Assembly: GCA_022708505.1 (NCBI GenBank)
Contig: JAKIYP010000012.1
Span: 1-48,119, forward strand
Direction: 5' to 3'
Source: Bacteroidota bacterium
Lineage (GTDB): Bacteria > Bacteroidota > Bacteroidia > Bacteroidales > Paludibacteraceae
DNA length: 48,119 bases
The notes under the pieces are model-generated. The model was given only the letters and a program-made list of their open reading frames with translations. It did not search any database and was not told the origin of the DNA. Positions 15,532-23,278 of the stretch are shown piece by piece (positions within the stretch are counted from its first letter, which is position 1; every line of letters starts with the position of its first letter). The translations under genes were made by a program, and so were the position numbers.

Positions 15532-16899
15532 ATGTCCCAGAAACCCTCCATACCAAAAGGAACCCGCGATTTCACACCACAGGAAATGGCGAATCGCAAC
15601 TATATCTTCAACACCATCAAGTCAGTTTTCCAATTATATGGCTTTCAACAAATTGAAACGCCTGCCATGGAAAATCTATCCACGTTGATGGGAAAATACG
15701 GGGAAGAGGGAGATAAATTGTTATTTAAGATTTTGAATTCAGGAGACTTTCTTAACAATGTCAACGATACAGAATTACTTGAAAGAAATAGCATCAAATT
15801 AACAAACAAGATCGCTGAGAAGGGCTTGCGTTACGATTTAACAGTCCCCTTTGCCCGTTTCGTGGTGCAAAATCGCGACAAGATTTCATTCCCCTTCAAA
15901 AGATACCAGATACAGCCGGTATGGCGTGCCGACCGGCCACAAAAAGGCAGGTACCGTGAGTTTTACCAATGCGATGTGGATGTGGTGGGAAGTGACTCCC
16001 TGCTGAATGAGCTGGAACTGATCCAGATTGTGGATGAGGTGTATCGTCGACTAAAAATTAACGTGGTAATTAAAATCAACAACCGCAAAATTCTGTCGGG
16101 CATCGCTGAAATCATTGGAGAAGCTGAAAAAATCACCGACATAACGGTTGCCATTGATAAGCTGGATAAAATCGGACTTGAAAAAGTCAACGAGGAAATT
16201 GCTTCAAAAGGTATATCACAGGATGCAATTGATAAATTACAGCCCATCCTCAAACTCAGCGGAACAAATTCAGAGAAGCTGAATCAGCTGAAAGCTGTGT
16301 TGGCTACTTCAGAAACGGGTCTGAAAGGTATTGATGAAATGGAAACCATATTCGGACTTTGCGAAACCATGCAAATCAAAACCAGAGTAGAACTGGATCT
16401 GACACTTGCACGGGGACTAAACTATTACACAGGAGCCATTTTTGAAGTAAAGGCGCTGGATGTGGAAATTGGCAGCATCACCGGAGGAGGACGTTACGAC
16501 AACCTGACAGGGGTGTTTGGTATGCCGGGTGTATCCGGCGTGGGTATTTCATTCGGCGCAGATCGCATTTATGATGTACTAAACCAACTCAATCTTTATC
16601 CTGAAACATCCGAAGAACAAACCCGGATATTATTTGTAAGTTTCGGCGAAAAAGAGCTGATGTATTGTCTACCCTGGCTGAAAACCCTCCGGGAAAACGG
16701 GATTAACTGCGAAATTTATCCTGAACCGGCCAAAATGAAGAAACAAATGAGCTATGCAGATAATAAAAACATACCTTTTGTAGCCATTGTCGGGGAGAAT
16801 GAAATGACTGAAAATAAGGTCATGCTGAAAAATATGAAAACCGGCGAACAAATACTTTGCTCGCCGGAAGAATTACTCAACAGAATCGCCACCAATTAG
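15532..16899 (+). CDS. hisS: Histidyl-tRNA synthetase
   Basis: A 455-residue class II aminoacyl-tRNA synthetase that charges tRNA-His. Visible motifs: [15 protein letters not shown] at the start, [10 protein letters not shown], motif 2 [28 protein letters not shown] (in pieces), the histidine-specific [14 protein letters not shown] and [13 protein letters not shown], and motif 3 [15 protein letters not shown]. The C-terminal anticodon-binding domain runs from about residue 365. Length is typical. It converges on cydB with 18 bp between stops and no obvious terminator between them. Confidence 0.98.
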   Translation: MSQKPSIPKGTRDFTPQEMANRNYIFNTIKSVFQLYGFQQIETPAMENLSTLMGKYGEEGDKLLFKILNSGDFLNNVNDTELLERNSIKLTNKIAEKGLRYDLTVPFARFVVQNRDKISFPFKRYQIQPVWRADRPQKGRYREFYQCDVDVVGSDSLLNELELIQIVDEVYRRLKINVVIKINNRKILSGIAEIIGEAEKITDITVAIDKLDKIGLEKVNEEIASKGISQDAIDKLQPILKLSGTNSEKLNQLKAVLATSETGLKGIDEMETIFGLCETMQIKTRVELDLTLARGLNYYTGAIFEVKALDVEIGSITGGGRYDNLTGVFGMPGVSGVGISFGADRIYDVLNQLNLYPETSEEQTRILFVSFGEKELMYCLPWLKTLRENGINCEIYPEPAKMKKQMSYADNKNIPFVAIVGENEMTENKVMLKNMKTGEQILCSPEELLNRIATN

Positions 16900-16917
16900 T
16901 GATCCTTTGCATGTGTG

Positions 16918-18063
16918 TTAATACGCGTGGCTATCACTATTGATATCATCCATATCGGTTTTCTTCTTTTCAAGGGCTCTCCAGGCAATGAAGATATAAC
17001 CCGCAACAATTGGCACCAGGATGGAAGCCCATGACATGGCTTTCAACGTAAACTCGCTGGACGAGGCATTGAAAATGGTCAGGGAGCTTTGCAAATCAGT
17101 TGATGACGGATAGAAAGAGGTATTATTATACCCGGCAATCAGCAACAACATGGTTACCGTTACAACCGTTCCTGCTCCTGTATACCAGATCCCTTTTTTA
17201 AATGGTTGTTTCAGAATTGAAGCAATGATACCGTATAAAACAGCCATAACACCCAACAGGAATAAGATTCCAACAACCGGCATATCGATGAAGTTGTTGA
17301 AGTACTTGTACTTTTCCATGTAAACAGTGCCATCATCCTGTACAGCAAATCCTTCGGACAATAAAATTGAAATCACAAAAGCTAAGAAAAACACCACAAA
17401 TGGGATGGCGTTATACAACAAATACTTATGCGAACGGTTTTCCAGTACTTCATGTTTCAGGCGGTTAATAAAAAACAGGGTTGCCTGCGTACGCGCCAGG
17501 AAAAAAATTGTCAAACCCAGGAAAAGATTTCGTGGACAAGCCAGCGCTTCGAGCCCGTGCCAGGCATTCCCCCAGCGACTGATTACCGGAGAGGCGATGT
17601 TGGTGATATTTCCTTTCCCAACGGTAAAATCTGAGCCTGTAAAGAAAGTAGCAACGGCAACACCCAACAGGAAAGTACCCAGCAAGCCATTGATGAACAG
17701 CAAACTGCGGTAAGTTGTTTTACCGTATACGTTACCCGGTTTAGACTGAAACTCATAAGAAAAAGCCTGGATGGTAAACGCAAACAGGATGATGATCCAC
17801 ACCCAGTAAGCACCCCCGAAACTTGTTGAATAAAACAACGGGAAAGATGCGAAAAAGGCACCGCCAAAAGTAACTAAGGTAGTGAATGTATATTCCCATT
17901 TCCGTCCCAGTACATTTACAAGCAATCTTTTTTCATCTTCAGTTTTAGAAAGCGAAAAAAGCATGGATTGTCCGCCCTGAATAAAAAGGAGAAAGATAAG
18001 TAATCCTCCCAGTAGGGAAATCAGGAACCACCAGTAATGTTGAAGAAATGCGTATGTTGTCAT
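16918..18063 (-). CDS. cydB: Cytochrome bd oxidase subunit II
   Basis: A 381-residue polytopic membrane protein with about eight to nine hydrophobic segments, typical of CydB. Typical text includes FLLFIQGGQSMLF, PLFYSTSFGGAYWVW and the late FNASSSEFTLKAMSWASILVPIVAGYIFIAWRALE segment. With CydA it forms the quinol:O2 oxidoreductase that reduces oxygen to water at high affinity, allowing an anaerobe to scavenge oxygen. It is third in the DUF4492-cydA-cydB operon. The 104-bp gap from cydA contains a GGTGACC-rich inverted repeat. Confidence 0.97.
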   Translation of the reverse strand: MTTYAFLQHYWWFLISLLGGLLIFLLFIQGGQSMLFSLSKTEDEKRLLVNVLGRKWEYTFTTLVTFGGAFFASFPLFYSTSFGGAYWVWIIILFAFTIQAFSYEFQSKPGNVYGKTTYRSLLFINGLLGTFLLGVAVATFFTGSDFTVGKGNITNIASPVISRWGNAWHGLEALACPRNLFLGLTIFFLARTQATLFFINRLKHEVLENRSHKYLLYNAIPFVVFFLAFVISILLSEGFAVQDDGTVYMEKYKYFNNFIDMPVVGILFLLGVMAVLYGIIASILKQPFKKGIWYTGAGTVVTVTMLLLIAGYNNTSFYPSSTDLQSSLTIFNASSSEFTLKAMSWASILVPIVAGYIFIAWRALEKKKTDMDDINSDSHAY

Positions 18064-18110
18064 AGTATGTTGATGTTTTAATTAATTCTAATTATTGTGA
18101 TTATGCCGCC

Positions 18111-18163
18111 GGACACCAGTCACCAGTCGCCCGACCGGAGTCTGGTGACCGGTGACCGGTGAC
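18111..18163. repeat. Inverted repeat in the cydA-cydB gap
   Basis: CACCAGTCACCAGTC faces an imperfect inverse with three GGTGAC units (18140-18163). In the operon mRNA this would fold into a long GC-rich hairpin between the two cistrons; there is no U-run to make it a terminator. Confidence 0.7.
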
Positions 18164-18167
18164 TTTT

Positions 18168-19715
18168 CTATTCATTACCCGGTCCCTTCTGAATTTGTTT
18201 CACCATAATTCTGATTTCGGCAATCAGCAGGGCAGTAAAGAGGGCTAAGAAAAGGAAGAAAGTCAACTGCACCGACCCGGTTGAAACACTTGATACCGCA
18301 GCCTGTACCGGCAGCACATCCTGTATAGCCCAGGGCTGACGACCAACTTCTGCTACAACCCAGCCCAGTTGTGTTGCCAGATATCCCAGTGGAATAGAAA
18401 ATAACGAACCCCACAAGAGCCAACGTACATTTTCAAGTTTCTTTTTCCAGTGGAAGAACCATACCGCCATGAAAATAACCAGGAACAACATGCCCAATGC
18501 AACCATGATGTGGAAAGAATAGAATACCAACGCTACATTGGGAATCAAATCAGCCGGTTTCTCGAGATATCCATATCCGAAGTTTTTAAAGTTTTCATCG
18601 AGCACTGCCTTGTGCACAACAGCCAGCGAATCATTTCCGGCAGTTTTAGCTTCGCGGTAGTCATTAAACGCCTGAAGTGCTTTTTTACCACTTGCTTGTT
18701 TTTCCACGAATGACGGCACCACTGTTCCATCAGATAAAGTATAACCCTCTATAATATCTTTAATACCGGGGACAAAAGCATCTGCATCCCGGTAACCGAG
18801 CAAGGATAAAAGTTTCGGTATCGGCACATCCATTTTCACGATGAAGGTTTCCTCGTCGTTATTGTATTGTTTTTCCGGATTGAGCAGACCCATTGCCACG
18901 ATATTTGCACCTTCCTTCCCTTCGTAAAGACCTTCCATGGCAGCCAGCTTCATGGGTTGTTTTTGTGCCACATGAAAGGCAGAACCATCGCCGGTAGCAA
19001 TAATCAGAATGGAAGATACTACTCCGAAAATCGCTCCGATTTTAATGCTGCGGAGGGCAAAGTCGAGTTCACGTTTTTTCAGGATAAACCAGGCGCTTAC
19101 CCCCACGACAAATAAAGCTCCAAGCACCCATCCCGACAAAACAGTATGCGCAAATTTATTCAGAGCGATTGGAGAAAGTAAAATTGCCCAGAAATCAACC
19201 ATTTCATTACGGGCGGTATCGGGATTAAACTCCATGCCAATTGGATATTGCATCCAGGCATTAGCCACCAAAATCCAGAGTGCAGAAAAAGTAGCACCCA
19301 GCATCACCAGCCAGGTAGAAGCTAAGTGGAAGCCCCTGCTCACCTTTTTCCATCCGAAGAACATGATGGAGATGAAAGTCGCCTCTAAGAAGAAAGCGAG
19401 CATCCCTTCGATGGCCAATGGCGCACCAAAGATATCACCTACAAACCAGCTGTAATTCGACCAGTTGGTCCCGAACTGAAACTCAAGAATGATACCGGTA
19501 GCTACCCCACAGGCAAAGTTAACCCCGAATAAGGTCATCCAGAATTTGGTAGCTTTTTTCCATTCTTCTTTTCCTGTTTTATAATATAAAGTCTCCATGA
19601 TCGCCATGACAATGCCCACGCCGAGAGTCAGTGGCACAAATATCCAGTGATACATGGCAGTCAGGGCAAATTGCCCCCTCGACCAGTTGATTAATGATAC
19701 ATCTAATAATTCCAT
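18168..19715 (-). CDS. cydA: Cytochrome bd oxidase subunit I
   Basis: A 515-residue polytopic subunit that carries the haem ligands and quinol site. Seen: the N-terminal SRGQFALTAMYHWIFVPLTLGVG with the conserved haem-ligand His, GIILEFQFGTNWSNYSWFVGDIFGAPLAIEG (in pieces), MKLAAMEGLY, and the C-terminal GWVVAEVGRQPWAIQDVLPVQAAVS that marks CydA. The periplasmic quinol loop lies around residues 245-380. Length matches Bacteroidota members. It is preceded at 44 bp by the DUF4492 gene and followed by cydB. Confidence 0.98.
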   Translation of the reverse strand: MELLDVSLINWSRGQFALTAMYHWIFVPLTLGVGIVMAIMETLYYKTGKEEWKKATKFWMTLFGVNFACGVATGIILEFQFGTNWSNYSWFVGDIFGAPLAIEGMLAFFLEATFISIMFFGWKKVSRGFHLASTWLVMLGATFSALWILVANAWMQYPIGMEFNPDTARNEMVDFWAILLSPIALNKFAHTVLSGWVLGALFVVGVSAWFILKKRELDFALRSIKIGAIFGVVSSILIIATGDGSAFHVAQKQPMKLAAMEGLYEGKEGANIVAMGLLNPEKQYNNDEETFIVKMDVPIPKLLSLLGYRDADAFVPGIKDIIEGYTLSDGTVVPSFVEKQASGKKALQAFNDYREAKTAGNDSLAVVHKAVLDENFKNFGYGYLEKPADLIPNVALVFYSFHIMVALGMLFLVIFMAVWFFHWKKKLENVRWLLWGSLFSIPLGYLATQLGWVVAEVGRQPWAIQDVLPVQAAVSSVSTGSVQLTFFLFLALFTALLIAEIRIMVKQIQKGPGNE

Positions 19716-19759
19716 AAGTAATATTGATATTAGTGTTAAGATAACGATTGATAGATTTT

Positions 19760-19972
19760 TTATTTATTTGAACGGTCAATTAATTCATTCGTAACGTGAT
19801 TGCCTCTTTCAGCATCAGTATCGAAATTTTGTTTGAGCTGATTGGGGAAGAAGAAAACCTTGAGGATTCCGAACATGATAAAAAGTTTAACAATGACAAT
19901 GAGCCAGAGCTTTTTACCAACCGTCATATTTGAAAAGCCTTCGCGGTAAAAATGGTATAGTTTTTTAAACAT
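19760..19972 (-). CDS. DUF4492 protein, cyd-operon leader membrane protein
   Basis: A 70-residue protein with one transmembrane helix (about residues 23-42: LWLIVIVKLFIMFGILKVFFF) following FYREGFSNMTVGKK. DUF4492 proteins typically sit first in cydAB operons of Bacteroidota and Campylobacterota. By analogy to CydX they may be a small accessory subunit of the oxidase; that role is inferred. It is the first gene of the operon, so the promoter and palindrome upstream control all three genes. Confidence 0.88.
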   Translation of the reverse strand: MFKKLYHFYREGFSNMTVGKKLWLIVIVKLFIMFGILKVFFFPNQLKQNFDTDAERGNHVTNELIDRSNK

Positions 19973-20034
19973 GGTTTTTGAATTTAACGTCTACAGTCAA
20001 CGGTCTACAGACAACAGTAAATTAAACACTTTTT

Positions 20035-20049
20035 TTGTAATGATTACAA
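20035..20049. promoter_or_regulatory. 7-1-7 palindrome at the cyd promoter, Fur/PerR-like
   Basis: TTGTAATGATTACAA is a perfect 7-1-7 palindrome. It lies just downstream of the predicted -7 element (20062-20055), at about +1 to +15, a good position for a repressor. It differs at two symmetric bases from the Bacillus Per box and by one base from the palindrome at 13496. Confidence 0.6.
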
Positions 20050-20054
20050 CTCCA

Positions 20055-20062
20055 CAAAAATA
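20055..20062 (-). promoter_or_regulatory. -7 element of the DUF4492-cydAB operon
   Basis: TATTTTTG on the minus strand. No good upstream TTTG is visible. The leader to the first ATG is about 75 nt and includes two GTCTACAG units. Confidence 0.5.
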
Positions 20063-20095
20063 AAGATTTTTTTGATAAAAGAAACCTTTATTGTA

Positions 20096-20142
20096 AAAAA
20101 AGAGGAATAACCACGTTATAAAATGCGGTTATTCCTCTTTTT
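20096..20142 (-). terminator. Intrinsic terminator after the GntR-family gene
   Basis: Perfect arms AAAAAGAGGAATAACC and GGTTATTCCTCTTTTT around a 14-nt loop, with T-runs on both strands. It serves the gene ending at 20163, and insulates the cyd promoter from it. Confidence 0.88.
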
Positions 20143-20162
20143 CAGAAATTAAGATAACACTT

Positions 20163-20885
20163 TTATTTGCCCGATACAGGTGTATTCAGCTTTGTTTGGG
20201 CAAATTCAAGCACCCCCTGCATGTGTTGTCGCATCAGTTTTACAGCTTTCTCTGCATCTTGTTCCCGTATGGCATCAAGCATGGCAATATGCTCCTCAAC
20301 AACGGTTTTGCTGGGAGCACAAAATCTCTCTTTATTGTATACATGCAGTATGTCTGGCGTGATAATCAGCAACATTGCTTTAACAACAGGGTTGTGACTT
20401 GCTTCTGCAATTGCCCGGTGAAAAGCAAAGTCATAGCTCACTCTTTCTTCTGAGTCCCAATACTTCAAAAAGTTAGCATGTGCTTTCTCAATCATGACTA
20501 AATCATCTTTGGTTCTTCTTTGTGCACACATGCTGATGGCGTTTTCCTCCAGTAGGATTCGTGTTTCGACCAATGAAAAAAAATCGTAGTCCTGCAAATT
20601 AAGTACATCCTTTATCAAACCATCCAACGCGGTAATATCAAGCCGGTTAATGACTGATCCGCTCTGAGGTAAGGTCTTGATAATCCCGTAAAACTCCAGT
20701 TTGTGCAAAGCCTCTCTAACCTGAGCCCTGCCGAAACCAAAATCAGCAGCCATTTTCCTTTCCGCAGGTAATCTGTCGCCAGGTTTTAGTACTCCTGAAT
20801 TTATTAATTCTTTAATTTTAGTTATAACCCGATCAGATGCATTTACACTGTTCTTCTGTATTACTTGTATATCGAAACCATTCAC
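20163..20885 (-). CDS. GntR-family (FadR/FCD-type) transcriptional regulator
   Basis: A 240-residue regulator. The N-terminal winged helix (about 15-85) shows LKPGDRLPAERKMAADFGFGRAQVREALHKLEFYGII. The C-terminal FCD helical domain (about 95-230) shows FSLVETRILLEENA, DFAFHRAIAEASHNPV and EEHIAMLDAIREQDAEKAVKLMRQHM, whose Asp/His residues usually bind a metal next to an organic acid ligand. No metabolic operon is adjacent, so the target is unknown. The only start in frame near the family N-terminus is the GTG at 20885; the next internal Met lies inside the DNA-binding domain. Confidence 0.92.
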   Translation of the reverse strand: MNGFDIQVIQKNSVNASDRVITKIKELINSGVLKPGDRLPAERKMAADFGFGRAQVREALHKLEFYGIIKTLPQSGSVINRLDITALDGLIKDVLNLQDYDFFSLVETRILLEENAISMCAQRRTKDDLVMIEKAHANFLKYWDSEERVSYDFAFHRAIAEASHNPVVKAMLLIITPDILHVYNKERFCAPSKTVVEEHIAMLDAIREQDAEKAVKLMRQHMQGVLEFAQTKLNTPVSGK

Positions 20886-20976
20886 TTTATAATATTTTTA
20901 CAGGATGTATAAGAAGATTTTATCACCTGCAAAATTAATTGCATTCGACCAACTTACAAAATATTATTTCAATTTA

Positions 20977-22908
20977 TTAAAATTTCCACCTGAACCCCAC
21001 ATTTCCATGTATTCCGGGCTGCACTAATCCGCCATAATCAACATAATTTTCATTGAGCATATTATTAATGTCAACATAAATCATCAATCCTGATTTTTCT
21101 CTGGCAATTCGGCAACCGGCAAGCAGGTAGGGACTGTAACCGGTTAACACGTTCGTATCAAAATCGATGTAACTGCCGGCTCTGTCATGATAAGCCGCAC
21201 TCCAGCTTACAGTCACATTTTTCAGTAACTGATGGTGCAACCTGAAAATCAACTGATGTTTCAGATAATCAAGCGCATATTTAGAGTCGTAACCATTTGC
21301 GTGCTTATCGGTATGTATAAATGAATATGCCAGGTAGATATGCTTCAGAAATGAATTTGAAAAATGATATCCGGCTGAAACATTCAGTCCTGAAGTGTTG
21401 AGTTCTGTCAGGTTCATGCTTTCCCATTTATCCTGATCAGAATAACGTACCCAGTCGATGATATTGTTCCCCCTCCGGAAAAATCCACCGGCCTGTAGAT
21501 TAAATCTACTATCCACGTATTTTACTCCGGTTTCTGATGTAAACGAGCTTTCAGGTTTTATGTCGGGATTAGCATTGTGAGTCGAATTCTGATAATATAA
21601 ATCTGTAAAAGTTGGTAATCTCGACGCTGTATTTATAGACGTGTAAACCGTCCAATGCTGGTTTGGCACATAACTCAGATCTGCACCCCAATGGTGTTTT
21701 AAACCATACTTGCGGGTATGTGAAAAAGAAGTCCCTGCTGAAAAATAAAAAGCGCCCAACCCTTTTGAGTAATCGAAATAGGCAGTATTAAGCACCCGAT
21801 CGGCTTCTTTGTTAAATTTCTTATTCATTCCTTTTTCAAAATGATTTACCGGGTGCTTTAAGGTATCCGCAATCACATTCCCCAGAACCGTACTGTAAAT
21901 ATGATCATAGCGTGAAGAAACACCTGCATCAATTTTACCGAACCTGCCGGCATATTCAAGATGCAGCGAACCTCCCGCGACATCAGTCAGGTGATAATTA
22001 TGATCGGCATACCATGGTTCTATATATTGAAAATCACGAAATAGCTCGAACCGGTCATAATGTCTTCTGTATTGGACATCTGCAGCAACATATAGCTTGT
22101 TTATCTGTTTCTCCCAACTCAACGAGGCGAACTGGGTACGGGTATGTTCGAACTGATTCGGATATTTCTGCGTGTAAAAACTATTTGCTCCAAATGATTT
22201 TTGCTGATAACCGGCTTGTAAATCAAATTTACCAACATTCACAGGTGTGAAACGGGTATGGGAAAATAAGTTCAGGATATCATAATCAGTATTTTGAATA
22301 TACCCTTTGCTTGACTGATGGGATGCAGAAGTGAAGTGACTCAGCTTCTTATTGGAACCTCCCAGGGTTAGCTTTTGGGTATAAGTGCCAAAGGAACCGG
22401 CAGTAGCACCCACCTCAACAGTTGCTTTTCTTTGGGGATTCGTTACGATGTTGATTGCACCCGAAAAAGCCTGACTTCCATATCTTCTCGCGGCACTTCC
22501 CTGCAACACTTCAATGCTTTCGATTTCGGAAAGTTCAACCGGAATGTTGAGATTGTGGTGCCCGGTTTGCTGGTCGGTGATATTCACTCCGTTGAGCAAC
22601 ACCAGCACCTGATCGAAAGAACCGCCCCTGATAGACAAGTCGGCCTGAGTTCCTCCGGTACTCCGTTGACGCACATCAACTCCGGGAATCGTTTTCATAA
22701 ATGCATCCATGCTTTGTGCCGGCATCTGCTTAATCTCGGTTGCCGAAAGCGATTGCAATACTTTTCCTGTTCCGGAGAACTGTCGTTGACGGGTAGCATC
22801 AACCTGTAACTCGGTTAATTCAACCACAGTTGAATCGTTCAATACCATTCCTGAAATTTGACAGGCCAGTGTAAGAAGAAAAAATAAAATTAAAACATGT
22901 TTGTTCAT
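20977..22908 (-). CDS. TonB-dependent outer-membrane receptor
   Basis: A 643-residue receptor without a carboxypeptidase-like domain. Signal peptide about 1-20; plug motifs LQVDATRQRQF, MDAFMKTIPGVDVRQRS, LSIRGGSFDQVLVLLNGVNITDQQTGHHNLNI (in pieces) and IEVLQGSAARRYGSQAFSGAINI; barrel ending VGFRWKF with a C-terminal Phe. The RGGSFDQVLVLLNG plug is the style seen in cobalamin and siderophore receptors, but no riboswitch precedes it and the substrate is unknown. It is third in an operon with a DUF6242-like lipoprotein and a 111-residue protein. A strong terminator-like hairpin lies 11 nt before its ATG, leaving no room for a separate promoter. Confidence 0.93.
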   Translation of the reverse strand: MNKHVLILFFLLTLACQISGMVLNDSTVVELTELQVDATRQRQFSGTGKVLQSLSATEIKQMPAQSMDAFMKTIPGVDVRQRSTGGTQADLSIRGGSFDQVLVLLNGVNITDQQTGHHNLNIPVELSEIESIEVLQGSAARRYGSQAFSGAINIVTNPQRKATVEVGATAGSFGTYTQKLTLGGSNKKLSHFTSASHQSSKGYIQNTDYDILNLFSHTRFTPVNVGKFDLQAGYQQKSFGANSFYTQKYPNQFEHTRTQFASLSWEKQINKLYVAADVQYRRHYDRFELFRDFQYIEPWYADHNYHLTDVAGGSLHLEYAGRFGKIDAGVSSRYDHIYSTVLGNVIADTLKHPVNHFEKGMNKKFNKEADRVLNTAYFDYSKGLGAFYFSAGTSFSHTRKYGLKHHWGADLSYVPNQHWTVYTSINTASRLPTFTDLYYQNSTHNANPDIKPESSFTSETGVKYVDSRFNLQAGGFFRRGNNIIDWVRYSDQDKWESMNLTELNTSGLNVSAGYHFSNSFLKHIYLAYSFIHTDKHANGYDSKYALDYLKHQLIFRLHHQLLKNVTVSWSAAYHDRAGSYIDFDTNVLTGYSPYLLAGCRIAREKSGLMIYVDINNMLNENYVDYGGLVQPGIHGNVGFRWKF

Positions 22909-22919
22909 CTTTATAAAAT

Positions 22920-22958
22920 AAAAAACGGTTAAAACAGCCTAAACTGCTCTAACCGTTT
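22920..22958 (-). terminator. Terminator/attenuator hairpin overlapping a stop codon
   Basis: On the minus strand AAACGGTTAGAGCAG pairs with CTGTTTTAACCGTTT: nine Watson-Crick pairs plus six inner pairs, two of them G-U. The loop is six nt (TTTAGG) and TTTTTTATTTT begins at the end of the 3' arm. The TAG of the upstream 111-residue ORF (22941-22939) is in the loop, and the receptor ATG is 11 nt downstream. Confidence 0.8.
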
Positions 22959-23274
22959 GGTTAATACAATATATATACATCAAATCCGCCGCCTCAGCAT
23001 ATTGTGACGCAGGAACTGAAATAATTTCTGTAGCGAATAATAATTCTGTTGTTAGTATTTCAAGGTCATGTTCCGAATCAAATGCTTCATCGGGCTGCTC
23101 TGTAAATATCCTATCCAACCTTTCGAAACCACGGAACAGGGTTTGTCCTGCCATCCCTATTCTCAGACTACCGATGGTAATTGTTCTTCCCAGACTGGCA
23201 AATACAGCATAAGCCTTACGTGTCCAACGACGGAAACGAGCTGTCTTAGTGATATTTGCACCCTTATATATCAT
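22939..23274 (-). CDS. 111-residue protein with RKAYAVFASLG motif, upstream of TonB receptor
   Basis: I do not know its function. The N-terminal half is basic and aromatic (RFRRWTRKAYAVFASLGRTITIGSL, in two parts, about residues 13-38). The second half is acidic (EQPDEAFDSEHDLEILTTELLF). There is no signal peptide. I recall similar W-[ST]RK[AG]YA-F-SL segments next to Bacteroidota TonB receptors, sometimes annotated as receptor N-termini, but cannot cite a family. The ATG at 23274 is preferred over a TTG one codon earlier. It begins 4 nt after the stop of the lipoprotein gene, implying translational coupling. Its stop codon lies in the loop of the attenuator-like hairpin before the receptor, so its translation may control receptor transcription. 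Confidence 0.68.
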   Translation of the reverse strand: MIYKGANITKTARFRRWTRKAYAVFASLGRTITIGSLRIGMAGQTLFRGFERLDRIFTEQPDEAFDSEHDLEILTTELLFATEIISVPASQYAEAADLMYIYCINQTVRAV

Positions 23275-23278
23275 CAAC

